Source: Streptomyces sp. NRRL F-5630 (GTDB lineage Bacteria > Actinomycetota > Actinomycetes > Streptomycetales > Streptomycetaceae). From it: 64,000 bases of DNA. The stretch lies in contig NZ_JOGO01000014.1 of NCBI RefSeq assembly GCF_000719475.1, forward strand, positions 1 through 64,000. The letters are read 5' to 3'. Below the pieces are notes generated by a model. The model was not told the origin of the DNA. It ran no database searches and saw nothing but the letters and a program-made list of their open reading frames with translations. The position numbers were made by a program, and so were the translations under genes. This document shows positions 17,801-26,147 of this stretch, piece by piece; position 1 is the stretch's first letter, and every line of letters starts with the position of its first letter.

Positions 17801-20800
17801 GCTCACCGGGGCTGGTGAGAGCGATGACCCTGCCGTCGGCGTCGTAGCCGTAGTCCGTTTTCAGCGCAGGACTGGTGCGGGGATCCCATACCTGGCGGAG
17901 ATTACCGGACGCCGCATATGCGTAGGAGGCGACGGTCTCAGCAGTGGCGGTAGCGGCGCCGGGATTGGTGGCCCACAGCTTGATCGCCTTGACCTGGCCC
18001 GTGTAGTCACCGAGTGTCGAGCCGGTGGCGGTGGTCGTGGAAGCGTAGACGTACTCCAGAATTCGGCAGCCCTTGGTGGCGGGATCCGCTTGGCAGGTGG
18101 ACGCCTTGACCGCACCGGTTGGGGAGATCACGTACCGGGGGCGGGCGAGGGTCTTGCCGCTGGCGGTCACGGTCTCGGAAACGGTGGTGACTGTGGTGTC
18201 GTCGACCGCTGTGGCAGAGGAGGACAACGTCCAGGTCAGCGCCGTGCTCGCTGCCCGGGTGAACACGGTGGTGTTGCCCTCGGTGTCGGTGAGCGTGAAC
18301 TTCGGGCCGCTGAGCGTGCCGGTGAGCGTCCTGGCCTCGGCCCCGGCCTGCGGAGCCCAGCTGCCGTCCGACTTGATGGTGAAGGCAACGGCGCTTCCGT
18401 CGGCGCTGAGCAGTTCCACCGAGGTGTCGGAGGTCTTACGTATCTGGGTGAAATCGCTTGCTTCGCTGGTGACGGACGAAGTCCAGCCAGGGCCGAAGAT
18501 GTCGGCCTGCCCTTCAGTATCCGTGTTGTTGGCACGGGAAGAGTACGTGCGGCCTACGCTCGCGTCAAAGGCCGAGGCATCGGCGCCCGTCAGTGTGAAG
18601 TCGCCTGTGAGCTCGTTGACCTCTCCGGGCCCGACTGGCGTTATCAGCGCGGTGCCCGCGTCACGGTCCAGCGTGACACCGACCGTCTGGGTGTGGCCGG
18701 TGGTGGTGCCGTCCGTGAATGCGGCGCGCAATTCGATCACGCCGTCCTCGGCCAGCGTGGAGACCATGTTCCACACGAGCTTGGGGGCTTCTCCATCGGT
18801 GACCTTGACCGGCCAGCTGGTGACCTTATCGCCGGAAACGGTGACGTCGGCGACCGGCACGGTGTGCCAGCCGTCGGACTCACCGCGGCGGTACTGCCAG
18901 GTCACCCCAGTGTATGAGGCTTTGCCCTTAGCGGACAGGGAAAGGCGGCGAGCGGTGGCGTCGCCGTCGGACGGAGCGGTGACAGCTGATCCGTCGGCAC
19001 CGACTCCGAAACTGTAAGCAGTGGGGTCTCCTGGCGAGATGTTGCCGCCCGAGTCGACGGTCTTGGCGTAGAGCGTGTGCCAGCCGTTGTCCGGGGTGAT
19101 GCTCACGGTCAGCGCGTCGCCACCGGAACCATTGGTGGTGTCCAGCTTCTTGTTGGGCACCGCCTTGTTGTCCAGGCCCCAGAAGTATCCGGCTCCGTCC
19201 GTCGATTCCGTGTTCAGCGTGCAGTTCACCGCTGCATCGGACTTGGCCGACCAGCTGTTCACGGCGTACTTCTCACAGCTGATGGCGGGTGCGACAGGCT
19301 TGACGGTGTTCAGTTGGAACGTGGTGTACCCCGACCAGGGCCCGTAGTCCGTACCGTCATGCGCCCGCGCGCGGACCCGTAGAGCGGCACCAGCGGGAAA
19401 GTCCTTGTCCCCGGGTACCGTCAGAGTCGCGGTTGAACCGGAGGTCACGGCCGAGGACGATCCGGTGTACGTGTACGTGGTGTTCGCTGCCGCCGGGTCG
19501 GGCGTGACCTCGAACTCGGCCTTGGTCTTGGAACCGTCAGGGTCGGTGACCTTCGCACTCAGCGTGGGATTCAACGACGTGACGTACCGCTTGCCGTTGT
19601 AGGCATTGACCTGCGCCGGCGCAATCGCGTTCGAGGCCGGTACGGCCGGGTAGGAGTTGTAGGTGACGGTGAGATGAGGTTCGCTGGAACCGTCGCCCGA
19701 GACGTAGTTCGCCGAGCGGAACCGCCGCCAAGTGGTGGAATCCGTCTCGCTGGCGCCCGCGACGCGAAGGCCGTAGTTGGCCGCACCTCCCGCCCAGGAC
19801 TGCACGATGGCGTCTATGTCGAAGTTGACCGTGCCGGCGGGGCAGGAGGAGTTCCATCCCAGAGCGGCCTTGTTCGTCACCGCCCCGGTGGCCGTGGTGG
19901 CTGGCTGCGCCGCCCACGTGATAGCGGAGGACGACCAGTCAGCGGTGACCTGGCGCACCTGCGTGCCGGCCCCTGTGGTGGCGCAGGTGGAGGAGTAGTC
20001 CGAGTACAGGGCAAGGTTGGTGTCGGTGATGTGCTTGCCCTTGAACGCAGTCACATCGAACTTCAGATAGGACCGGGCTTTGGTCGTACCCGCGTCGTAA
20101 GTGCCCGACTTCAGCTCCGTGGAGGAGACCTGGGAGTCATTGTAATTGGTCGCCACCCAGGTGTCTGTGGACGCCGCGAGGGTCGAGGTGGGATCCACGG
20201 TGACGGGGTACGTCAGATCCCTCTCGAAGTATGCGGGGTCCGGGGACAGTACCAGGGTCTGCGAGCCGTCCTCGGCCGTCTCGATGGTGGTCTCCACCTC
20301 GGCGAGGTGCTTCGACTCGCCCGAGCGCTCGTCCTTGGAGGAGTCCCACATCATGGGCGCCGGAGCCTCGGCCGCGAGCTTCCCATCGCTGTCCTTCAGG
20401 AGCAGCCGGCCCGAGCTAGCCTTGGACAACTGCAGCCCCTTGGCCTCGATCGGAATCCTGTAAGTCAGCGGATCCGCGGGCGCCTTGCTCAGCAGGACGT
20501 TCTGGGCGAACCCCTGAGACAGGGCGGTGACTGTCAGTATCTGTCCGTCACCGATGTCGTATCGCGCGGTGTCGTCCTTCACCGTCGGAGTCGGGAGCTT
20601 CTCGTCCCATCGCATCGCGAACGACTTCTCGCCGTCGGAAACCGATGCCAGCCGGGTGTCACCACCGTCGGAGACCCGGATGTCGGCAGCCGCCACATCC
20701 GGTTCCAGCGCGGCCCCAGTGTCCGAGAGTGAGGTATCGATGTCCTGCCACCGACCTGAGCCGTCCTTCTGCCGGACCGGCCCCGCGTAGCCGATGGTCT

Positions 20801-21128
20801 GCAACTCACCAGTGGGCAATGCGTACGTGGTGGCCGTCTCCGTTCGCTCCGAGATTGCCTCGATCTTTCGCCCCTGAGTGCGCGCCATCAGCAGGGCGGC
20901 AGCTATAGAGTCCGCCGACGTCGCGGCTGCCTTGCCATCCTGCGAGCCGGTGCTGGCGGACATCAACTGCTCAGCACCTGGTGCAGCAAAGGAGGTCCCC
21001 GCTCCAAGTGAGACGAGGGCGGACTCAGCAGCAAGGACAGCAGCAACCCCGAGGGCTATGCGTCTCAGCATCGGCGGTGGCGATGCTGCCCCACCCAGGC
21101 GGACGGTGCCGCCCCTGAACTTCTTCAT
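14862..21128 (-). CDS. Secreted RHS/YD-repeat polymorphic toxin
   Basis: A 2088-residue protein of the WapA/RHS type. ATG 21128 is chosen because AAGGA lies 5 bp upstream and a Sec-type signal follows (basic MKKFRGGTVR, hydrophobic VAAVLAAESALVSLGAG, cleavage near SFA-APG). Next come a WapA-like linker, a DNRLRE-type beta domain (SYLKFDVTAFKGK up to PHLTVTYN), further beta domains and a long YD-repeat shell with many YxYDxxGR units. The core ends in GRFLQADPVYGG and the auto-processing-like DPIGQSDTSG. The variable C-terminus (about 135 residues, 14862-15269) is Lys-rich, more A/T-rich and unlike known nuclease toxins I can recall. Such proteins deliver the C-terminal toxin to competing cells. 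A candidate immunity gene follows at 14184-14723. Confidence 0.9.
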   Translation of the reverse strand: MKKFRGGTVRLGGAASPPPMLRRIALGVAAVLAAESALVSLGAGTSFAAPGAEQLMSASTGSQDGKAAATSADSIAAALLMARTQGRKIEAISERTETATTYALPTGELQTIGYAGPVRQKDGSGRWQDIDTSLSDTGAALEPDVAAADIRVSDGGDTRLASVSDGEKSFAMRWDEKLPTPTVKDDTARYDIGDGQILTVTALSQGFAQNVLLSKAPADPLTYRIPIEAKGLQLSKASSGRLLLKDSDGKLAAEAPAPMMWDSSKDERSGESKHLAEVETTIETAEDGSQTLVLSPDPAYFERDLTYPVTVDPTSTLAASTDTWVATNYNDSQVSSTELKSGTYDAGTTKARSYLKFDVTAFKGKHITDTNLALYSDYSSTCATTGAGTQVRQVTADWSSSAITWAAQPATTATGAVTNKAALGWNSSCPAGTVNFDIDAIVQSWAGGAANYGLRVAGASETDSTTWRRFRSANYVSGDGSSEPHLTVTYNSYPAVPASNAIAPAQVNAYNGKRYVTSLNPTLSAKVTDPDGSKTKAEFEVTPDPAAANTTYTYTGSSSAVTSGSTATLTVPGDKDFPAGAALRVRARAHDGTDYGPWSGYTTFQLNTVKPVAPAISCEKYAVNSWSAKSDAAVNCTLNTESTDGAGYFWGLDNKAVPNKKLDTTNGSGGDALTVSITPDNGWHTLYAKTVDSGGNISPGDPTAYSFGVGADGSAVTAPSDGDATARRLSLSAKGKASYTGVTWQYRRGESDGWHTVPVADVTVSGDKVTSWPVKVTDGEAPKLVWNMVSTLAEDGVIELRAAFTDGTTTGHTQTVGVTLDRDAGTALITPVGPGEVNELTGDFTLTGADASAFDASVGRTYSSRANNTDTEGQADIFGPGWTSSVTSEASDFTQIRKTSDTSVELLSADGSAVAFTIKSDGSWAPQAGAEARTLTGTLSGPKFTLTDTEGNTTVFTRAASTALTWTLSSSATAVDDTTVTTVSETVTASGKTLARPRYVISPTGAVKASTCQADPATKGCRILEYVYASTTTATGSTLGDYTGQVKAIKLWATNPGAATATAETVASYAYAASGNLRQVWDPRTSPALKTDYGYDADGRVIALTSPGELPWTFTYGKAGSALTAGEGMLMSASRPALAKGTKSTVSGKSTTTVVYDVPLSGASAPYPMDADTVATWAQDEAPTDATAIFPATSVPAFNTGSALKASDYGRATISYLNANGEESNNVSPGGAITTSEYDLLGNEVASLTAANRALALGTSPDAEAELAALGLTDLSTAERAQQLGTVLQYSADGTRLTDEYGPLNQITLAEKFTGSASESTLAAGTVVQARAHTSYTYDQGAPADAAVSDQVTSSTTGAAIAGYATDADTETTTTTYDWSTGAVLATTGGGESSSMVTVYDDAGRVATTRTPGSTGADAGTLKYTYYDADTTGACASVEWDGLLCKTTPAATITGGGSSPDQAVTTVYAYGRWGQVVTETESANGVTRTTTTTADPTGRPLKTTVTGGAGTSTPATVITYDASTGQVATTTTNGQTSTTEYDALGRTVSYSDGAGNTTSYTYDILDRPVTASDSAPSTTSYTYDDTTGQALSVTDSVAGTSKALSYDADGALTGESLPGGYNLARTFDTAGSQTSVTYTDSEGTTVLSDSATYTIHGKQAGHAQTDGGTLSTAYEYDAPGRLALANDDDGSTTTSRAYAFDADDNRTSLTTTLAGADGTATTSTKAYQYDTANRLTAEGHTYDAFGRTTKLNGNTLGYYANDLVASETAGDTRTSWGLDAAGRLASSTTATTTDSGTTWSTKSTTVNHYSCGCDTPSWTVTTVGSTSAVSCHVSDLTGGLAVTTSATGDVALQLANLHGDISVQMDLDTATATVQRYDEYGNPLDPTAAAAKYGSLGAYQRATDGLAGYTLMGVRMYDPATGRFLQADPVYGGNTSTYVYPADPIGQSDTSGELKYRTQTKSTKNYTIGISRNCNSSKAKCSLTWYVKLKAIWKKHGSLKFVYSIVLPLYNAKKNQNYGHLEPGTYTFHGSWGVPNGKGRPESDRGKYKAMGMTFWFDWTDNVEFSGKFTVQKVCVKNPTLNVYGLFT

Positions 21129-21310
21129 CACGTTCCTTACATAGATGTGAAGTGACCGTGATGTTCGCACGAGCACTGAGTGAAGAAGTCACGGGCGGGT
21201 AGAGGGTTTCTGTCCTCAAGGGGCTTGCACGAGTGGCGGTACATCGATCTTCTACAGGCTTGACACCTTGCATTTCATCGCCAACAGGTATGTAGCGACC
21301 CCCAAGATTT

Positions 21311-21721
21311 GTGGAGAATCCCCCGGTTAGGCGTCGCCAAGCTGTGATCAGCGAGAGGACTCCGCGTCTGCCCGCGCTGCCCGTCGACCGTGCGCTCGGC
21401 GTGGCGCAGCGCCTCGCCCCACGGATTGCGCGTGATCTGCGGGCCGGGGCTGACCAGAATGGAGCCCATCCTGTACCTGCACCAGCACTCCACCCGCCGC
21501 CTACCGGAGGGAACGGCGGAGCCCTCGTGCTCAGCGCTCCCGCTTCCCGTGACAGTCCCATCCGTATCGCGTGGCGCCCTCGGGGAGCCCTGCTGCTCCC
21601 CGGCCAGATGAGTCTCCTGTGGGAGCCGGGCGCCGACTCCGGCTGGGACGTCCAGGCGCACCTCGGTCTCGCCAAGGACTCGGTGCTCTTGGCCTCCTGG
21701 CCGGCCGTCACCGCTCACTGA
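21311..21721 (+). CDS. Possible hypothetical protein
   Basis: An open frame of 136 codons. The last ~60 residues (SPIRIAWRPRGALLLPGQMS, then GADSGWDVQAHLGLAKDSVL) look like a real small beta domain. The first half is Arg/Pro-rich and less convincing. The start cannot be placed: an overlapping frame starting at ATG 21462 begins MEPILYLHQHSTRRLPEG and also looks plausible at first, so one more indel may be present. It lies alone between the RHS promoter region and a strong palindromic terminator. Confidence 0.3.
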   Translation: MENPPVRRRQAVISERTPRLPALPVDRALGVAQRLAPRIARDLRAGADQNGAHPVPAPALHPPPTGGNGGALVLSAPASRDSPIRIAWRPRGALLLPGQMSLLWEPGADSGWDVQAHLGLAKDSVLLASWPAVTAH

Positions 21722-21822
21722 CCGGAGATCGTCCGCCCCACGCTCTGCGAGGTACGCGGCCTCTTCTCCGCCTTCCGCCTCACGACGAAGGCACTCACGC
21801 TCGCGCTCTCCTGACCGACCGC

Positions 21823-21854
21823 AGGGCCGCCCCGCACATGTGCGGGGCGGCCCT
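21823..21854. terminator. 32-bp perfect palindrome, bidirectional terminator
   Basis: AGGGCCGCCCCGCACA followed directly by its reverse complement forms a 16-bp arm palindrome with no loop beyond the turn. It stands between a plus-strand ORF ending at 21721 and the minus-strand gene ending at 21906. That position fits a shared terminator for convergent transcripts. Confidence 0.7.
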
Positions 21855-21905
21855 CGTCGCTTGTTCCCCGGCTGCTTGTCCAGCGAGGCAGCAGGGGCGA
21901 TCCGC

Positions 21906-22301
21906 CTACGTGAAATACAGGCCACGGAAGGTGCCGTCACGCCCGAGGGCGTGGAGCGCCTGCTTGACCGTCGGGTAGGTGATCCCGCCGGAGCGGTAGA
22001 GGGCGTCGATGTCTCGGCGGCCCATCTCCGGCTCGTGCCAGACGGTGCCGCATCGGCAGGCGATCCATACGTTCCGCCCCTGGCCGATGAAGGCCCAGTC
22101 GCGACGGGCGCCGCACTCGGCGCACCACGCGGGCATGCCGCGCAGGCTGTACTGCCCGACATGCTCCACGATGCGGACGGCCTCGGGGCCGATGTCGTTC
22201 CCCGGCTCGTGGCGCGGTTCCGGGCTCGGCGGAGTTACGGGAAGGGACGGGCGGGCGACGGGCTCGGTGGTATCGGTCGTGGGCTCGGTGGCGGTTCTCA
22301 C
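21906..22301 (-). CDS. Small zinc-ribbon-like hypothetical protein
   Basis: A 131-residue protein with GTG 22301 and ACGGAG upstream. The N-terminal ~45 residues are Pro/Thr-rich. The rest has four Cys placed as two pairs (WCAECG at about 59-64 and ACRCG at about 81-85), which suggests one zinc-binding ribbon, followed by a helical ALYRSGGITYPTVKQALHAL segment. It may bind DNA or protein. It lies directly downstream of the relaxase gene on the same strand, at the end of the mobilization block. Confidence 0.6.
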   Translation of the reverse strand: MRTATEPTTDTTEPVARPSLPVTPPSPEPRHEPGNDIGPEAVRIVEHVGQYSLRGMPAWCAECGARRDWAFIGQGRNVWIACRCGTVWHEPEMGRRDIDALYRSGGITYPTVKQALHALGRDGTFRGLYFT

Positions 22302-22363
22302 GGAGGCTCCGTTTTACTTCGGTTCTCTGGCTTAGCAGGGTCTTTCGCACGGTGTCGAGGGCT

Positions 22364-24024
22364 TTACCGCATCGGGTTGGGGCGGCTGGCCTGCTCGTTC
22401 ACTGTGCGCGGGCGGTTCGTGGGCCGTGCCACCCGGTCGTTTCGGCCGTCGGGAGAGGGCAGCTGGGCGAGCCGGCGTATGCGCCACACGAGGACGTCCT
22501 CGACGCTGACGGCGGTGCGCAGTTCACGCGCGTCGGACGCGTCCCGCAGCAGGGTCTCGGGGTCGTAGCCGGCCTCCTGGGCCTCGGCGAGGGTGGCAGT
22601 GAGGGCGTCCATCGGCCGCGTGGAGCCCTTCCTGTTCCCGGATCCCGGTAGTGCGGTGGCGATGGCGGCGTCGAGGCGGGCGCGTTGGGCGGCGGGGAGG
22701 TGGGCCGCGCGGTCCCGGAGGGTGCCCATGGGGGAGGCGGCGGCCATGCGGTAGGCGGTGCGCAGGTGTTGGGCTGTCGAGCGGGCGGCGGCGGCCTGCT
22801 GGGCGTGTCCGCGGGCCGCGTGCCATCGGGCGGCGGCGACGACGGTGAGGAGGAGCGCGGTGAGGATCGCCGCAGCGGCGGCTCCGTCGTCGCGGCGGGG
22901 GGTTCCGGCGCGGATCATTTCCCGGGCGGCGGCGCGCAGCGCGCGTCGGTCGGCGTTCTCGGCGCGGACGTGGCTTCGTGTTGCTCGCTCGAACGCCCGT
23001 GCCGCGTGGAGTATTTCGCTTCGGGTGGGCTCGGCCGCGGTGGCGGCGAGGGCGTCAAGGACGGCTCCGGTCCCCGCGAGGTCGTCCGCGCCGTCGTCTC
23101 CGCCGCGCGCGAGGGCGTGCTGGGCGCGGTCGAGGCGGGAGGTCGCGCGTCGGCGGGCTGCCTCCGGGCGGCTGGCGCGGGCAGCCTGGACGTTCAGCGG
23201 GGTGGTGGTGTCCGGGAGGGTCCGGCGGATCTTGGGCAGGGAGAGGTCGGGGGCGAGGGTGCTGCCCGCGTACCAGATGGGGGTGTCGTCGTCGGGGAGG
23301 GCGACGGAGTATCCGAGGACGTCGCCGCTGGGTCCCTTCTTGTACCTGACAAGGATGCGGGCGCTGGCGAGGTGGGCGAAGAAGTCCTCTTCGGTGCCGG
23401 CTGCGGCGAGGGCTTGGCGTACGGCGGTGCGGAGGGTGTCGCTGGGGAGTCGGGCAGGTTCAGGCGCTCGGCCTTGAGCCGTTCCCCTGTGCTTGCGCGC
23501 TTCGCCGCCGTACGGTCCCCGGGGTTGAGGCGGCGCAGGCCGAGTTCGGCTTCGAGTTCCCGGCAGGCGGCCTGGGCCTTGAGGTAATCGTTGCGGGGGT
23601 AGACCTTGCGCAGGTCGCCGCGTACGAGGGTGGCGGCGATGTGGATGTGGTCGGGGGCGTGGCGGACGGCTACCCACCGGCAGCCGTCGTCGTCTCCTTC
23701 GAGGCTGACGTCGACGGCATGGAGGACTCGGCGGGCGATCATGTCCCATTCCTGGTCGGTGAGTTCGCGGTCCTCGGGCGCGGTGCGGATCGAGCAGTGC
23801 CACACGTGGCGCTTGTGCAGGGCGTCGCCGAGCTGGGAGGGGCGCAGGTCGAGGGTGTTCGCGAGGTGCTTGAGGCTGGCGTTGGGGTCGCGGCCGGGGT
23901 CGGGGGCGAAGCCGTCCCAGGAGCCGACGAGGTGGGGGTCGGTGTGTTCGTTGTGGCGGCCGGGCCCGTAGAGGTAGGCGAGGAGGCCGTAGATGCGGCT
24001 GCCGCGGGTGATGTTGGGGTTCAT
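22364..24024 (-). pseudogene. Mobilization relaxase, interrupted by a frameshift
   Basis: Relaxases nick one strand at oriT and stay bound to it. ATG 24024 overlaps the mobC stop. The first ~187 residues carry the MOB-type catalytic region, including CRWVAVRHAPDHIHIAATLV with the metal-binding His cluster, and an N-terminal Tyr-containing GSRIYGLLAYLYGPGRH. Near 23450-23470 (after RLKAERLNLP) the reading continues in another frame with ARLPSDTLRTAVRQALAA and runs about 365 residues to 22364. That part contains one hydrophobic segment and helical repeats. One missing base would explain the break; together the parts give about 553 residues, a normal length. As read, only a truncated nuclease domain could be made. 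Confidence 0.75.
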
Positions 24025-24641
24025 GCCGGCCTGCGCTTGGCGAGGGCGGTCGCCGCTTCGTCGATCGTGGCGAGGGTGCGGCGGAGGCGGTCTAGGGTGT
24101 GCGCGAGGTCGTCCGGGTGCGGCGCGATGCCGAGGTGCGTGGCGCGGGTGAGCTGGTTGAGGTTGTTGCCGACGCGGGCGAGCTGGGCGCGCGTGAGCGC
24201 CAGCTCGTCGATGACCGCGTCGCGCTTCTCGTCGGGTTCGAGGGCGGTGGTGCCTCGCGCGGCGGCGAGTCCGGCGGCGGCGAGGAAGCGCGCGGTGGTC
24301 ACAGCGCGGCGGCGTGCGGCGGCGAGAATCTCTTCGTACTCGGTCCCGGCGAGGCGGGTGGTTACTTTGCGGGTGCGCTGGCGCGGGGCGGGGTTGCGGG
24401 GACGGCGGCGCGGAGCGCGCGGAGGCGTGGAGAGCTTGTCCGTTTCCGGGACCGGCGCCCCCTGGTGCCGGTCCCTGTCCGTCGGGTTCTCGGGCGCCCT
24501 CGTCCGGGAACCCGACGGGCCGCCACCGCCCTCCTGGGCGGTGGCTCCGTTCGTCCGGCCGTAGGACGGTCGTACGGTATAGCTTGCTCGGCCGGTGGCC
24601 GTGTCCTGTCCGGTGGCGGCTTCGCCGTTGGGGGAGGTCAC
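24021..24641 (-). CDS. mobC: MobC-like relaxosome protein
   Basis: A 206-residue protein; GTG 24641 overlaps the stop of the small upstream gene (GTGA) and its stop overlaps the relaxase start (ATGA). The C-terminal half (TRLAGTEYEEILAAARRR, then LALTRAQLARVGNNLNQLTR) matches the MobC family, which helps the relaxase open DNA at oriT. The N-terminal ~80 residues are Gly/Pro/Arg-rich and probably disordered. Directly preceding the relaxase is the usual position for mobC. Confidence 0.8.
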   Translation of the reverse strand: MTSPNGEAATGQDTATGRASYTVRPSYGRTNGATAQEGGGGPSGSRTRAPENPTDRDRHQGAPVPETDKLSTPPRAPRRRPRNPAPRQRTRKVTTRLAGTEYEEILAAARRRAVTTARFLAAAGLAAARGTTALEPDEKRDAVIDELALTRAQLARVGNNLNQLTRATHLGIAPHPDDLAHTLDRLRRTLATIDEAATALAKRRPA

Positions 24642-24862
24642 TTCGCGCGGTTCTGGCCATCGGCGTCGCTGCCGCGCAGGACGGCGGCGATCCAGTCCAT
24701 GGCGAGCACCGGGTGGTGCAGGGTCCAGGCGGGGCTGTCCGGTCGTTCGCGGACGGTCCAGGTGCCGTCCGCGTGCGCGTCGACCGTGTGGACGTGACCG
24801 GCGCGGTGGAGGACGGTGAGCCAGGCGTCGGCCTCGGCGACCGTTGCTCGGGTGGTGCGCAT
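24638..24862 (-). CDS. Small hypothetical protein
   Basis: 74 residues starting at ATG 24862 and overlapping the mobC start by four bases. The sequence reads as a compact wHTH-sized or adaptor-like domain (AEADAWLTVLHRAGHVHTVD, then TWTVRERPDSPAWTLHHP), rich in His and Trp. No family is recognised. It is first in the short mobC-relaxase operon. Confidence 0.6.
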   Translation of the reverse strand: MRTTRATVAEADAWLTVLHRAGHVHTVDAHADGTWTVRERPDSPAWTLHHPVLAMDWIAAVLRGSDADGQNRAK

Positions 24863-25009
24863 CGTTCTTCCCTTTCCTAGGTCGGCGGACAGCGTGGCTG
24901 TCCGGCCTCCTCTCGGTGTCCTCCGACTGCGGTGACCGGGCGGAGGAGAGGTGTCGGCAAGTGACCGGCCCGGCCGGGCTGACCGGGGCTGCGGTGTGCA
25001 CGGGGAGGG

Positions 25010-25043
25010 GTGACCGGCCGGGCTGTCCGGCCCGGCCGGTCAC
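25010..25043. repeat. Hairpin in the gap before the mob genes: terminator or oriT candidate
   Basis: GTGACCGGCCGGG at 25010-25022 and its exact reverse complement at 25031-25043 make a 13-bp stem with an 8-nt loop. A related unit (GTGACCGGCCCGGCCGGGCT) starts at 24961. The hairpin lies 9 bp after the stop of the DUF2637 gene, which fits a terminator. The whole 190-bp gap (24863-25052) also sits directly upstream of the mob operon, where oriT is usually found, and holds several direct and inverted copies of TGACCGG. I cannot separate the two roles. Confidence 0.45.
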
Positions 25044-25052
25044 CCGGCGCCC

Positions 25053-26147
25053 TCACCCCGGACGGTGTCCGCTGCGGGACTGTCCGGGCTGGTCCTTCAG
25101 GGCGTGCACCAGCTCGGTCAAGCGGTCGTTGGACAGCGTGAGGTCGCGTCCCCGGATCGCGTCCGCGACGACCTTCCGGGTGAGGCGGCCTTCGACCCGC
25201 ACCGCTTCGCGCGCGATCTGGAGCAGCCGCTCGGTGTGGTCCGCATCCTCACCGGGCCTCTGACGTGGGCGGACAGCAGCCGCTGTCCGGGGCGTCGTCC
25301 GGGTAGGGGCGGTTCGCGGGCTGTCCTCCGCCGTGGACGGCCCCTGCGGAGTGTCCGCCGTCCCCGTCCCCTTGACCAGGCGCAGACCCGCGTCCGTCCC
25401 GGTGGGCACTCCGGCTGTCCGCCCCGTGTTCGTGGCGGACAGACCCGGCAGGACCGGCTGTCCGCCGTCGGGCGAACCCACCGGCCTCTCGCTCCGGCTG
25501 CTGTCCTCCACTTCGGAAATCACCGCGTCGTGCACAGCGACCGCCGTCTGCTCCTCCACCGGCTCGGACACCCGACCGGCCACCAGGGCTTCGCGGTGCT
25601 TGTGTCCGTCGACCTCGGCGGCGGACACCTCGGGCGCCTGGTCGAGCACGGACCGGGCGTCCGTCACCGGCTCGGGGGGCCGGCGGTCGAAGCTGACCTT
25701 CTGGGCGGCCGAGCGGACCCTGTCCATCCCCCGGTCGATGAGGATGTAGAGGTGTGTCGCCCCGGCGAGGGCGAGGGGCGCGATGGTGGACAGTGCGGCG
25801 ACCACCTTGTTGCCCAGATGCAGGCCGGTGGCCGTCGCGACGTCGTTGAGGCGGACGGCGTGGACGGCGTTCGCCCAGATGCTCGTGGCCGTCGCAGCGC
25901 CGAAGAGCCCCCAGAGGTACGCGCGGGCACGGAGCGGGGCGTCCTGGAGGACGAGGAGGGCGCGGACGCCGTAGGCGATGAAGCCGTCGATCACGAGGGG
26001 GAAGGCGTAGGTGAGGGCGCCTCGGACGTGGACGGCCACGGCCATCTGCTGGAGGGAGTCGTAGGAGAGGGCGCAGGCGGCGCCGCCCAGGGCGACGACG
26101 ACGGCCCGGTCCCACCAGCTCGCGGAGCTGCGCTTCGGGTCGCTCAC
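25053..26147 (-). CDS. DUF2637 membrane protein of the element
   Basis: A 364-residue protein; GTG 26147 overlaps the stop of the WhiB gene (GTGA). The first ~145 residues hold four hydrophobic segments in the DUF2637 pattern (AVVVALGGAACALSYDSLQQ, then YAFPLVIDGFIAYGVRALLV, WANAVHAVRL and VVAALSTIAPLALAGATHLY). A long Pro/Thr/Glu-rich linker follows, and a small helical C-terminal domain (about 300-364) resembles a helix-turn-helix. DUF2637 proteins are a hallmark of actinobacterial plasmids and integrative elements and resemble Spd-type spread proteins. The exact role is not established. Confidence 0.75.
   Translation of the reverse strand: MSDPKRSSASWWDRAVVVALGGAACALSYDSLQQMAVAVHVRGALTYAFPLVIDGFIAYGVRALLVLQDAPLRARAYLWGLFGAATATSIWANAVHAVRLNDVATATGLHLGNKVVAALSTIAPLALAGATHLYILIDRGMDRVRSAAQKVSFDRRPPEPVTDARSVLDQAPEVSAAEVDGHKHREALVAGRVSEPVEEQTAVAVHDAVISEVEDSSRSERPVGSPDGGQPVLPGLSATNTGRTAGVPTGTDAGLRLVKGTGTADTPQGPSTAEDSPRTAPTRTTPRTAAAVRPRQRPGEDADHTERLLQIAREAVRVEGRLTRKVVADAIRGRDLTLSNDRLTELVHALKDQPGQSRSGHRPG

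Noticed and set aside
21823..21854. 32-bp palindrome as replication origin or regulator site
   Set aside because: It stands between convergent transcripts and behaves like a terminator; no iterons are nearby.
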